A DNA stretch of 64,000 nucleotides from Bacteroidota bacterium. GTDB lineage: Bacteria > Bacteroidota > Bacteroidia > Bacteroidales > FEN-979. Below, piece after piece: positions 29,852 to 38,166 of this stretch. A model generated the notes under the pieces. It saw nothing but the letters and a program-made list of their open reading frames with translations. It did no database searches and had not been told where the DNA came from. The stretch is from positions 1 to 64,000 of the forward strand of contig JAPLDI010000017.1 of the NCBI GenBank assembly GCA_026391795.1, given 5' to 3'. Numbering within the stretch: position 1 is the stretch's first letter; each line of letters begins with the position of its first letter. Both the position numbers and the translations under genes were made by a program.

Positions 29852-30385
29852 TTATTCAACTTGTTTGACCTTTCGTGTTTTGTATTGCATGGCTTTGCAC
29901 GAAATGGGTTTGTTTCTGTACCTCTCAAAGAATGATTTGTTTATGGTAAATGAACCAACCAAACATTTTTGAATAATATTTGAATCAAGAGTCGTATCAT
30001 TTGCTATCTGGACTAGTGAAAACTCATCAAACAGGAAAACCTTCCATCTTTTTGAGCTGTCTTTTTTAAACTGTTCCTTATAATTTCCATGATAGCCATA
30101 GTCAACCGATTCATTTGGTTTCAGCACCTCACGTATATTTGGGTATTCAACTCCATTGTCGAAAAAGCTTGGTTTTGAGAATAAATAAATCGATTTATTG
30201 TAGATTGTATCATCAACAGAAGTAAATAAAACAACAATTGATTTGTCAGTATCATTTGTCACAAGTAAGGAGTCATGCCAGAACCCACATCCTGGAATGA
30301 ATATCATAAATACTATACAATATGCAATTTTATTTATCAAGTGATTAATTGGTTAGCGTAATTATTATTAATAGTTGCTGCCAAC
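29833..30385 (-). other. Candidate gene cassette 2, ends GTTGGCAGCAGCTATTAAT / ATTAATAGTTGCTGCCAAC
   Basis: 18/19 inverse-complementary ends. Confidence 0.65.
29852..30340 (-). CDS. Hypothetical lipoprotein (cassette gene)
   Basis: 162-aa ORF, lipobox-like MIFIPGCGFW; TTG start. Confidence 0.6.
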   Translation of the reverse strand: MINKIAYCIVFMIFIPGCGFWHDSLLVTNDTDKSIVVLFTSVDDTIYNKSIYLFSKPSFFDNGVEYPNIREVLKPNESVDYGYHGNYKEQFKKDSSKRWKVFLFDEFSLVQIANDTTLDSNIIQKCLVGSFTINKSFFERYRNKPISCKAMQYKTRKVKQVE

Positions 30386-30424
30386 ACCCGGGTAAACTCA
30401 TCAGTTGAGGTTACCCGGCAAGCC
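30367..30424. repeat. Terminal half-site/boundary of cassette array, site D
   Basis: TGCTGCCAAC followed by hairpin CCGGGTAAACTCA-TCAGT-TGAGGTTACCCGG; no second core recognised. Confidence 0.5.
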
Positions 30425-30582
30425 CGATCCTGAAATTAACCATGCAATTTAAAGAAATTAGCTGTTATTATTATTCCATCCGGGTATTTTAGTTTTCAGG
30501 GGTGACAGCAGGAGTGAAATTCGCCTGCCGTATAACAGAAAAAAGAGGGGTCTTTCCAGGAAAAACAGCTGCCTGAAAATGG

Positions 30583-30612
30583 GACCGTATATAGCTTTCA
30601 TTATATACGGTC
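30583..30612. repeat. Perfect 11-bp inverted repeat GACCGTATATA-8nt-TATATACGGTC
   Basis: Direct reading. Confidence 0.85.
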
Positions 30613-30702
30613 TCACGCGATCGTAAGTACGGTCTCACGTCATCGTAAGTACGGTCTCACGTCATCGTAAGTACGGTCTCACGTGATCGTAAGTACGGTT
30701 CC
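30607..30702. repeat. 22-nt tandem repeat ACGGTCTCACGTSATCGTAAGT x4 plus partial
   Basis: Units at 30607, 30629, 30651, 30673. Confidence 0.97.
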
Positions 30703-30761
30703 ATTTCCGGCAGGAATAACCCTTAAAAAGAAATCCGGTAAATAGTGCCTGGAAGTTCTCT

Positions 30762-30826
30762 AAAAAGTAGTAAGAATCTTACGAAAAAGTAGTAAGAATT
30801 TTGTGAAAAAGCACTAAGAAGTCTAC
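30762..30826. repeat. Second, unrelated 22-nt direct repeat AAAAAGTAGTAAGAATYTTRYG x3 (degenerate)
   Basis: Units at 30762, 30784, 30806. Confidence 0.8.
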
Positions 30827-30845
30827 AAGCGTCTGGATGACCTGT

Positions 30846-30992
30846 TATTAGGCTTTGGGTAATGGGTATTGGGTATTAGCAGAAGTACCTGCATTCTAAC
30901 CTCTAACCTCCATCCTCTATTCTCCATCTTCCATCTTCCATCCTCCATCCTCAGACCTCCGACCTCTGACCTCCGACCTCTGATTTCCGGTC
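30846..30992. repeat. Long heptad array switching TATTGGG-type to TCTAACC/TCCATCT/TCCGACC-type
   Basis: 21 consecutive 7-nt frames in one register. Confidence 0.9.
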
Positions 30993-31028
30993 AGTTTTGC
31001 GAACAGGGAACAATTTTATCAGGGGTTA

Positions 31029-32978
31029 TTAATCTCCTATTGACTCAAGAGAATCGGCCGGGACCAATTTTTCAGACTTCAACAGCAGCTTTGCAGGCCC
31101 GGTCAGCGTCACATCCGGAACCAGTTTCTCGTATTCATCCTGGCTGATCTGGCCTTTCTTCAGCATCTTGCCGGAGAGAAGGCTGTAAAACGCTTTTGTT
31201 GAGGGGTTCAAGTGCCCTGTCTCGTCGAAGGAATAGAAAAACCAGCGGGGTTTAGGAATGATCGAAGCCAGGAAGATCGATTCCTGCAGGGTCAGCTTCG
31301 AGGCATCCTTGCGGAAATAATAACGGGCCGCTTCATTTGCGCCGTATACGTGCGGTCCCAGTTCAATAATGTTCAGGTAGACCTCGAACATCCGCTCTTT
31401 CGGGCAAAGTTCCTGGTTTTCGATCAGCCAGACAAGCAGGATCTCCTCCAGTTTCCGTGCGATGTTCTTGTTCCGGTTGAGGAAGACGTTCTTCACCAGC
31501 TGCATGGTGATGGTACTTCCGCCCCGTGCAAATTTCCGTTCCTTGATATTCTGGATGATGGACTCCCGGAAGGCCTCGCCAATGAATCCCCGGTGGAGGA
31601 AAAACCCCGGATCTTCGGAATTCAGCACGGAGATCTGAAGGAAGGGCGATATCTTGTTGAGTTGGCGGAAGTCGGGGTTTCCAGGGCCTACAGCAAAGGT
31701 CCTTGCCGGCTGTCCGCCTTCATAGGCCGTGTATTCAAAAGGTCCGTTCATCCGGGTGAGGTCTGCATTGCCATAGGAGACAACGCCAAACCGCTTTCGT
31801 TTCACATCAGCCATGAAACGTAAAGAATCCGGCAACGAAAGGTCGACAAAAAAATCAAGGCTGAAACCAAGGTTTCCCGTCACTTTCATTCCTTTCATCG
31901 TACTGAACAGGCCTTCGGGCAGGGAGGAGAAAAGTTCCTCTGCGGGAAAGTCGGGTTTATGGATGGAGAAGGTGATCTGTTTCGAAGGATCGGGGCGGTA
32001 CCTCATATAAGGATGAAAACTCAGGCGGTTGAAGAAAACCTGCGAGGAGCTGTCCATCTCAAAATAATCGGATCCGATGTTGACGGCAAACTCCATTCCC
32101 AGCCGGTCAAAGGCTACATCGGAAGAAGCGATCTTTTCCTGGTGGACAACCAATCCCCGGAGGATCGTCATCCCCTTACCGTGAAAAAGATCATCCTCCC
32201 TCGCTTCTTCGGATAACTGGAAAGTAAGGGTATCAAACGATGCCGAAGCTTTATAGGCGAACCCGATAAAGGGGACTTTGATTTTTTCAGAAGTTGCGGA
32301 ATAGAGGCGGAACCCTGTTCCATGAGCGTAATTGTCAAGGCTCCCGGCGAGGACCCAGTGATGAACAGAATCATTTTCCGTCACCGTGACATCGGTATGA
32401 AAAGCATGATGTTCGGTCTTGAAACCCGGGATATCAAAAACGACCCGGTGTCTCTCTTTTTCGTAAGAGAAGATAAGTTCCCGGATTGTCACCGAAGATG
32501 GGATCTGCTCAAAAACAGCCGACGAGAGACGTGAAAAAAAAGAAGCATAATTCGGATGTTCAAGGGTATCTTCGGTGTGGAGGGTTTTTCTTCCCCTCAG
32601 CAGGAACATGTAATTTGTCGTCGTATCAGCCTGCCTGACACTTATGCGGACCTTTCCCAGTTCCAGGTCCTGCAATGCAACCCGGCCAACGATCATTTTC
32701 CAGAAACTCAGGGAGGCCCGGGCAGAATCGATGGAAAGGAGGGTATCGCCGTTTTCGGGTTTAAGGCTGATGCCGGTCAGCAGGATGCTGCTGAAATTCC
32801 GGATCCCGGCCTTATCGATCAAAAGGATGGCATGGTATTCATTGTTGAACCTGCTGATCTTCCGTTCCATGTAAAATGAAAAGATAACATTCCTGAGAAG
32901 CAGGGAAACAAGCAACAGGCTCGCAACGATCCCTGCGGCATAGATTGATATCTTTTTTATTTTAACCCCGTCAATCAT
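31029..32978 (-). CDS. Transglycosylase domain-containing protein (GT51 peptidoglycan glycosyltransferase)
   Basis: GEAFRESIIQNIKERKFARGGSTITMQLVKNVFLNRNKNIARKLEEI. Confidence 0.87.
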   Translation of the reverse strand: MIDGVKIKKISIYAAGIVASLLLVSLLLRNVIFSFYMERKISRFNNEYHAILLIDKAGIRNFSSILLTGISLKPENGDTLLSIDSARASLSFWKMIVGRVALQDLELGKVRISVRQADTTTNYMFLLRGRKTLHTEDTLEHPNYASFFSRLSSAVFEQIPSSVTIRELIFSYEKERHRVVFDIPGFKTEHHAFHTDVTVTENDSVHHWVLAGSLDNYAHGTGFRLYSATSEKIKVPFIGFAYKASASFDTLTFQLSEEAREDDLFHGKGMTILRGLVVHQEKIASSDVAFDRLGMEFAVNIGSDYFEMDSSSQVFFNRLSFHPYMRYRPDPSKQITFSIHKPDFPAEELFSSLPEGLFSTMKGMKVTGNLGFSLDFFVDLSLPDSLRFMADVKRKRFGVVSYGNADLTRMNGPFEYTAYEGGQPARTFAVGPGNPDFRQLNKISPFLQISVLNSEDPGFFLHRGFIGEAFRESIIQNIKERKFARGGSTITMQLVKNVFLNRNKNIARKLEEILLVWLIENQELCPKERMFEVYLNIIELGPHVYGANEAARYYFRKDASKLTLQESIFLASIIPKPRWFFYSFDETGHLNPSTKAFYSLLSGKMLKKGQISQDEYEKLVPDVTLTGPAKLLLKSEKLVPADSLESIGD

Positions 32979-33019
32979 TCATTCTTCATTTTTCATTCTT
33001 CATTCTTCATTTTTTATAA
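32971..33019. repeat. Heptad array TCAATCA|TTCATTC|TTCATTT|TTCATTCx2|TTCATTT|TTTATAA
   Basis: 7 in-register units spanning the start of one CDS and the stop of the next. Confidence 0.75.
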
Positions 33020-33929
33020 TCCTCCTGCTCATCATGAAAATCCCGTACAGCAGCATCCCGGTAAAAACAACACTTCCCGTAATCAGGAAAACATTATCCG
33101 TTGAACCGAAGTTCTCATAATCGGCATGGATTACGCCGGTATTCGACAGGTAAGAAACCAGGACGGCCGCCCCGTTGTTCAGGAAATGCGCAAAGACCGG
33201 GGCCCAGATCGTTCCGGTCCAGAGGTAGAGATAGCCAAACATCACCCCCAGCATCATCCTCGGAAGGAGGCCGTAGAACTGAAGATGGATGGCTGCGAAA
33301 AGAAAAGCCGCAACGAAGATGGCCACATGCACGTTCCGGAACCATTCACCCAGCAAACGCTGAAACAACCCACGGAACAACAACTCTTCCCCGATGGCGG
33401 GGATGATGGCGATCATCAGCATGTTGACGGCAAAACCGCCGAACGACTGAACATCCAGGAATTTCTCCGTGACCTGGGATGCCTGGTCTTCCGCATCTTT
33501 CATCCACTGCTCGATTCCTGCAAAAGCTGCCGGCAGTTTCATCATTTCGTTCAGGGATACCATCCAGTTTATCAGGGGCAGGCTGACCATCATGATGACG
33601 AGGATGAGCAGAAGGATCTGTCCGGCCGGAAGGATCTTCATCCCGAAATAGCCTGCAGTGCCCTGTTCAAAAAGCATTCCCGCAATCAGTGCCGGGACGA
33701 TGAAGAGAAGAACCGACTGAAGGATCTGGAGTTCTTTCAGAAGGGGAATGGAGGCAGGGTCATTGATGCTGGAAAGAAGCAGAACTGCTTTTGCCATGTC
33801 GGTATGATACTGAATCATGGTAAGGAGCAGCCCTCCCAGCACGGCAAGCATCAACCCGATGGTGACCAGCATGAGAACGAAGAAGATCTTTGCAACAGGC
33901 GACAGGTGCGACAGCAATGCATTTTTCAT
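33000..33929 (-). CDS. CPBP-family intramembrane metalloprotease
   Basis: IPAIGEELLFRGLFQRLL; AIHLQFYG. Confidence 0.87.
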   Translation of the reverse strand: MKNALLSHLSPVAKIFFVLMLVTIGLMLAVLGGLLLTMIQYHTDMAKAVLLLSSINDPASIPLLKELQILQSVLLFIVPALIAGMLFEQGTAGYFGMKILPAGQILLLILVIMMVSLPLINWMVSLNEMMKLPAAFAGIEQWMKDAEDQASQVTEKFLDVQSFGGFAVNMLMIAIIPAIGEELLFRGLFQRLLGEWFRNVHVAIFVAAFLFAAIHLQFYGLLPRMMLGVMFGYLYLWTGTIWAPVFAHFLNNGAAVLVSYLSNTGVIHADYENFGSTDNVFLITGSVVFTGMLLYGIFMMSRRIIKNEE

Positions 33930-33974
33930 GGGAACCCCCGAAATTCATTAATTTTGCTGCAAAAATAAGGCTTT

Positions 33975-34949
33975 TTGGCAAAGATCGGTCACATTGAACT
34001 CGGGGATTGTCCCCTCATCATGGCTCCCATGGAAGACGTCACCGATATGCCGTTCCGGTCGCTCTGCAAGCAGTTCGGCGCCGATCTTCTCATCACTGAA
34101 TTTGTCTCTTCGGAAGGCCTGATCCGTGAAGCGGAGAAGAGTACGAACAAGATGAAGTTCGGGGAGGATGAGCGGCCCATCGGGATCCAGATCTTCGGCG
34201 ATTCGGTGGAAAGCATGAGGAAAGCTGCCATCATCGCTGAAAGCGTTCAACCTGATTTCATCGACCTGAATTTCGGATGCCCGGTAAAGAAAGTGGTCGT
34301 CAAGGGAGGCGGTGCAGCCCTGCTGAATGACCTTCCGAAAATGACAGCCATGACGGAAGCCGTTGTGAAAGCCGTGCGGGTGCCGGTGACCGCCAAGACC
34401 CGGCTCGGATGGGACGACCGGAACCGGAATATCATGGAGATCACCGAACGGCTCCAGGATGCCGGGATCGTGGCCATCAGCATCCACGGACGAACCCGTG
34501 CACAGCTCTATGGCGGACAGGCTGACTGGACCCTAATCGGAAAGGTAAAGGCCAGTGCGAAGATCCACATCCCGGTATTCGGCAATGGTGATATTACCGG
34601 GGCGGTGGTTGCGAAAGAGATGAGAGACCGGTACGGGGTTGACGGGTTAATGATCGGCCGGGCTGCCGTTGGCAATCCCTGGATCTTCCGCGAATGCAAA
34701 GCATGGCTGGAGCGCGGAGAGCTGATCCCTCCGCCATCCCTGGAGGAACGTGTGAATGTACTCCGTATCCATCTTGAGCGTTCTGTTGCCTACAAAGGGG
34801 AAAGAAGGACACTCCTGGAGATGCGGAAATTCTACAGCGGCTATTTCAGGGGGATCCCTGATTTTAAAAAGTACAGGACGGTACTAATCACGCTGAATGA
34901 GATGGGGAAGGTGCTGGAGCTGATCAATGAGATTGCCGGCAGCCGGTGA
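33975..34949 (+). CDS. dusB: tRNA-dihydrouridine synthase
   Basis: APMEDVTDMPFR, DLNFGCPVKKV, IHGRTRAQLYGG. Confidence 0.93.
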   Translation: MAKIGHIELGDCPLIMAPMEDVTDMPFRSLCKQFGADLLITEFVSSEGLIREAEKSTNKMKFGEDERPIGIQIFGDSVESMRKAAIIAESVQPDFIDLNFGCPVKKVVVKGGGAALLNDLPKMTAMTEAVVKAVRVPVTAKTRLGWDDRNRNIMEITERLQDAGIVAISIHGRTRAQLYGGQADWTLIGKVKASAKIHIPVFGNGDITGAVVAKEMRDRYGVDGLMIGRAAVGNPWIFRECKAWLERGELIPPPSLEERVNVLRIHLERSVAYKGERRTLLEMRKFYSGYFRGIPDFKKYRTVLITLNEMGKVLELINEIAGSR

Positions 34950-34957
34950 CCTCCGGG

Positions 34958-35659
34958 TCAGAACTGCTTTTCAACAAGTTCCCGGATGCGCTTGAACGCC
35001 ATCGAATCACTCTCCCATAAATTTTTAATCCTCAGCAGGTCAAGGAAGTCGAGCGCTTCGCGAAGATCCTTAAACCCTGACAACGTTTCGATGGTAATGT
35101 TGTATTCCCTGAGGTTTCCGTCGAAAAGCTCATTGATAAAGAGGAACTTCTCGTTGATGGAGATCGAGGCTTTAAGCTCTTTCTTCTGGGAAGAGATCCG
35201 TTCCGAAGCATAACTCTTTTCACGGGTCTCTTTCAGTTTCTCGGTAAAGTCGCTGCTTTCTGTCGAAAAAAGATCGATCCCGGGGGAGCCCGCGGAATGC
35301 CTGTGATGCTCTTTCGACGGTGCGACCGAAGGCGTTGTTTCAACCATGATCTTTACCGCAGGCTGCGAGGGCGGCTTTTCTTCAGGAACATTCTCCCGGT
35401 CTTTTTCAGGGGAGAGAGGGATTTCTGGTACGACAGACGGCATCTCCTGCTGTGGGGGGATTCTATGAAGACCGGCGTCGCCAACCCGGTTCAGCATGTG
35501 AAGATTTTCATAGAGTTTCCGGATATTTTCCATGATGATATCCAGCTCGATCTGGGGGATCTTGTCTTCAAAGGCTTTGATTGCTTCAAACTGTTCCGTG
35601 ATGGCTTCCAGCAGAATCTGTGCCTCATCCCGGAGAATGGTTTTGTTCAAATGATTCAT
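34958..35659 (-). CDS. Conserved hypothetical protein
   Basis: ORF; start at [14 protein letters not shown]. Confidence 0.6.
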   Translation of the reverse strand: MNHLNKTILRDEAQILLEAITEQFEAIKAFEDKIPQIELDIIMENIRKLYENLHMLNRVGDAGLHRIPPQQEMPSVVPEIPLSPEKDRENVPEEKPPSQPAVKIMVETTPSVAPSKEHHRHSAGSPGIDLFSTESSDFTEKLKETREKSYASERISSQKKELKASISINEKFLFINELFDGNLREYNITIETLSGFKDLREALDFLDLLRIKNLWESDSMAFKRIRELVEKQF

Positions 35660-35686
35660 GATGGGGATATCAAATCTGAATTTTCT

Positions 35687-35694
35687 TACTTTTG
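35687..35694 (+). promoter_or_regulatory. Bacteroidota -7 box TACTTTTG upstream of tdk
   Basis: TAnnTTTG match. Confidence 0.5.
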
Positions 35695-35738
35695 CGGTGA
35701 ATTGTGCCATAAAGATAAAAAACTTTCCAGAGGAATCC

Positions 35739-36323
35739 ATGCTGATTGAAAAAAACATTCCCTCCCGGACCGGCTGGATCGAAGTGATCTGCGGGTCGAT
35801 GTTTTCCGGCAAGACCGAAGAACTGATCCGCCGTCTCAACCGTGCCCGGATTGCAAAACAGAAGGTTGAGATCTTCAAACCGGCCATGGATACACGGTAC
35901 AGCGAGGAACAGATCGTGACCCACGATGCGCATGCCATCCCATCCACCCCTGTTCAATCGGCCTCCCAGATCCTGCTCATGGTTAACGATGTGAATGTGG
36001 TGGGTATCGATGAAGCACAGTTCTTCGATTCCGAGATCACCACGGTTTGCAATACCATGGCCAATAATGGCATCCGGGTACTGGTGGCAGGTCTCGACAT
36101 GGACTTTCTCGGGGTTCCGTTCGGTCCTATGCCTTCCCTTATCGCCACCGCCGAGTATGTCACAAAACTTCATGCGGTCTGCATGAGCTGCGGCGACCTG
36201 GCACATTATTCACACCGTATCGTTAAAAACGAGAAGCAGGTGATGCTTGGGGAAAAAGATGCGTATGAGCCACTCTGCAGGAAATGTTATCTCGAAAAAC
36301 ACAAGATCCTTCCTGCCTCCTGA
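35739..36323 (+). CDS. tdk: Thymidine kinase
   Basis: [27 protein letters not shown], CxxC zinc motifs; start trimmed to MLIEKN. Confidence 0.94.
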   Translation: MLIEKNIPSRTGWIEVICGSMFSGKTEELIRRLNRARIAKQKVEIFKPAMDTRYSEEQIVTHDAHAIPSTPVQSASQILLMVNDVNVVGIDEAQFFDSEITTVCNTMANNGIRVLVAGLDMDFLGVPFGPMPSLIATAEYVTKLHAVCMSCGDLAHYSHRIVKNEKQVMLGEKDAYEPLCRKCYLEKHKILPAS

Positions 36324-36380
36324 TCCCTGTAATTAATTTTCATTAATTTTGTCCTGATAAATAAAATAAATCCCTTAACC

Positions 36381-36959
36381 ATGAAAAAAATTGCATTTCT
36401 ATCCTTTATCCTGATCCTTATGACGAACATCGCAAGCAGTGGCCAGGGTGCAACAACCGCACCAAAACAGGTCAAATTTTTAATCCACACCGAATTTGGA
36501 GACATGAAGGGTTTCCTTTACAATGAAACTCCAAAGCACCGCGACAACTTCGTGAAGCTGGCAAAGCAGGGCTTCTATGATGGTACGCTCTTTCACCGTG
36601 TCATCATGGGATTCATGATCCAGGGTGGCGACCCGAATTCGAAGACGGCAAAGGCCGGCCAGATGCTTGGCAATGGCGACCTGGGCTATACAATCCCCGC
36701 TGAATTCAACGCTAACCTCAAACACAACCGGGGAGCACTGGCTGCTGCACGTACCGAAAATCCGCAGAAAGCCTCTTCCGCTTCCCAGTTCTATATTGTC
36801 CAGCCCGAAAAAGGAACCCATTTCCTGGATATGAACTATACCGTATACGGAATGGTCACGGAAGGCCTGGATGTGATCGACAAGATCGCTTCCGCACCCA
36901 AGGACCAGAACGACCGGCCCTTGAAGGACATCAAGATGACCGTAAAGATTATTGAATAA
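36381..36959 (+). CDS. Cyclophilin-type peptidylprolyl isomerase
   Basis: YDGTLFHRVIMGFMIQGGDP, ALAAARTENPQKASSASQFYI. Confidence 0.93.
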   Translation: MKKIAFLSFILILMTNIASSGQGATTAPKQVKFLIHTEFGDMKGFLYNETPKHRDNFVKLAKQGFYDGTLFHRVIMGFMIQGGDPNSKTAKAGQMLGNGDLGYTIPAEFNANLKHNRGALAAARTENPQKASSASQFYIVQPEKGTHFLDMNYTVYGMVTEGLDVIDKIASAPKDQNDRPLKDIKMTVKIIE

Positions 36960-36969
36960 CGAATGCTTT

Positions 36970-37046
36970 ACCGCAAAGACGCAAAGACGCTAACTGAAAC
37001 GCTGATGCATTTTTTTGCGAGGTTAGCGCCTTGGCGTCTTTGCGGT
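36970..37046. repeat. Inverted repeat with CGCAAAGA direct repeats
   Basis: ACCGCAAAGACGCAAAGACGCTAAC vs ACCGCAAAGACGCCAAGGCGCTAAC (reverse complement), 23/25 match. Confidence 0.9.
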
Positions 37047-37092
37047 GTTTTAACCGAATCTAAGAGCTGTATTGCTTGATTATTCCCCTTGA

Positions 37093-38115
37093 ATGCTAGA
37101 TAAAATAAATAAACTGATCCTTGAAATCCGGGATGCTTCCATCACTACGAAGGAAGATCTGGAACAGTTCCGGATCCACTACCAGGGACGGAAAGGGATC
37201 CTCGCTGCGCTTTTTGAAGAATTCAAGAACGTTCCCAATGATCAGAAAAAGGAGACCGGGAAAATTCTGAATGACCTGAAAATGGCCATCCAGGCCAGGA
37301 TCGATTCGTTCCTCGGGAATGCCGGTTCTACCCCAGAATCTGCAACTGCAGACCAGGACCTTACCCGCCCGGTCACCTATATGGAACCGGGGCCCAGGCA
37401 TCCGCTGTCGATCGTCCGCAACCGGATCATCGAGATCTTTTCAAGGATCGGCTATTCCGTTGCGGAAGACCGGGAGATTGAAGATGACTGGCATAACTTC
37501 ACGGCCCTGAATTTTCCTGAAGAACATCCTGCAAGGGATATGCAGGATACCTTTTTCATTGAGAAGAATCCTGATATCGCTTTGCGTACCCATACCTCCT
37601 CTGTACAGATTCGTACAATGGAGAAGAACAAACCTCCCATCCGGAGTATTTTCCCGGGAAGGGTGTTCCGCAACGAAGCCATTTCCGCCCGGGCCCATTG
37701 TATTTTCCACCAGGTGGAAGGATTATCCGTGGATACGGATGTTTCCTTCAGGGATCTTAAACAAACGCTCCTCTATTTCGCCCAGGAGATGTTCGGTGAG
37801 GATACGCAGATCCGCCTTCGGCCTTCTTACTTCCCCTTTACAGAACCTTCGGGAGAGATGGATGTTTCCTGCAACATCTGCGGAGGAAAGGGATGCAACA
37901 TTTGCAAATATACAGGCTGGGTCGAGATCCTCGGATGCGGAATGGTCGATCCCGCCGTACTTGATAACTGCAATATCGACAGTGAAATCTATACCGGGTT
38001 CGCCTTCGGCATGGGCATTGAACGCATCACCATGCTGAAATACCAGATCAGGGACCTGAGGCTGTTCTTCGAGAACGACCTCCGCTTCCTGAACCAGTTC
38101 AGGGGGGAGATTTAG
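37093..38115 (+). CDS. pheS: Phenylalanyl-tRNA synthetase alpha subunit
   Basis: RTHTSSVQIRTM, FHQVEGLSVD, GFAFGMGIERITMLKY. Confidence 0.96.
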   Translation: MLDKINKLILEIRDASITTKEDLEQFRIHYQGRKGILAALFEEFKNVPNDQKKETGKILNDLKMAIQARIDSFLGNAGSTPESATADQDLTRPVTYMEPGPRHPLSIVRNRIIEIFSRIGYSVAEDREIEDDWHNFTALNFPEEHPARDMQDTFFIEKNPDIALRTHTSSVQIRTMEKNKPPIRSIFPGRVFRNEAISARAHCIFHQVEGLSVDTDVSFRDLKQTLLYFAQEMFGEDTQIRLRPSYFPFTEPSGEMDVSCNICGGKGCNICKYTGWVEILGCGMVDPAVLDNCNIDSEIYTGFAFGMGIERITMLKYQIRDLRLFFENDLRFLNQFRGEI

Positions 38116-38166
38116 GTTCCAGGTATTGGGGATTAGGGATTCACATCTCACATCTCACCTTCTAGA
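38111..38166. repeat. Heptad array TTTAGGT|TCCAGGT|ATTGGGG|ATTAGGG|ATTCACA|TCTCACA|TCTCACC|TTCTAGA
   Basis: 8 in-register units filling the pheS/UbiB-like convergent gap, including both stop codons. Confidence 0.75.

Noticed and set aside
28501-30425. Conventional IS or transposon carrying the three small genes
   Set aside because: No transposase ORF, and each gene has its own complementary ends rather than one shared pair of terminal repeats.
30607-30702. CRISPR array
   Set aside because: 22-nt units are directly abutting with no spacers and no cas genes are nearby.
33126-33968. 280-aa plus-strand ORF opposite the CPBP protease
   Set aside because: Shadow ORF antisense to a recognisable CDS.
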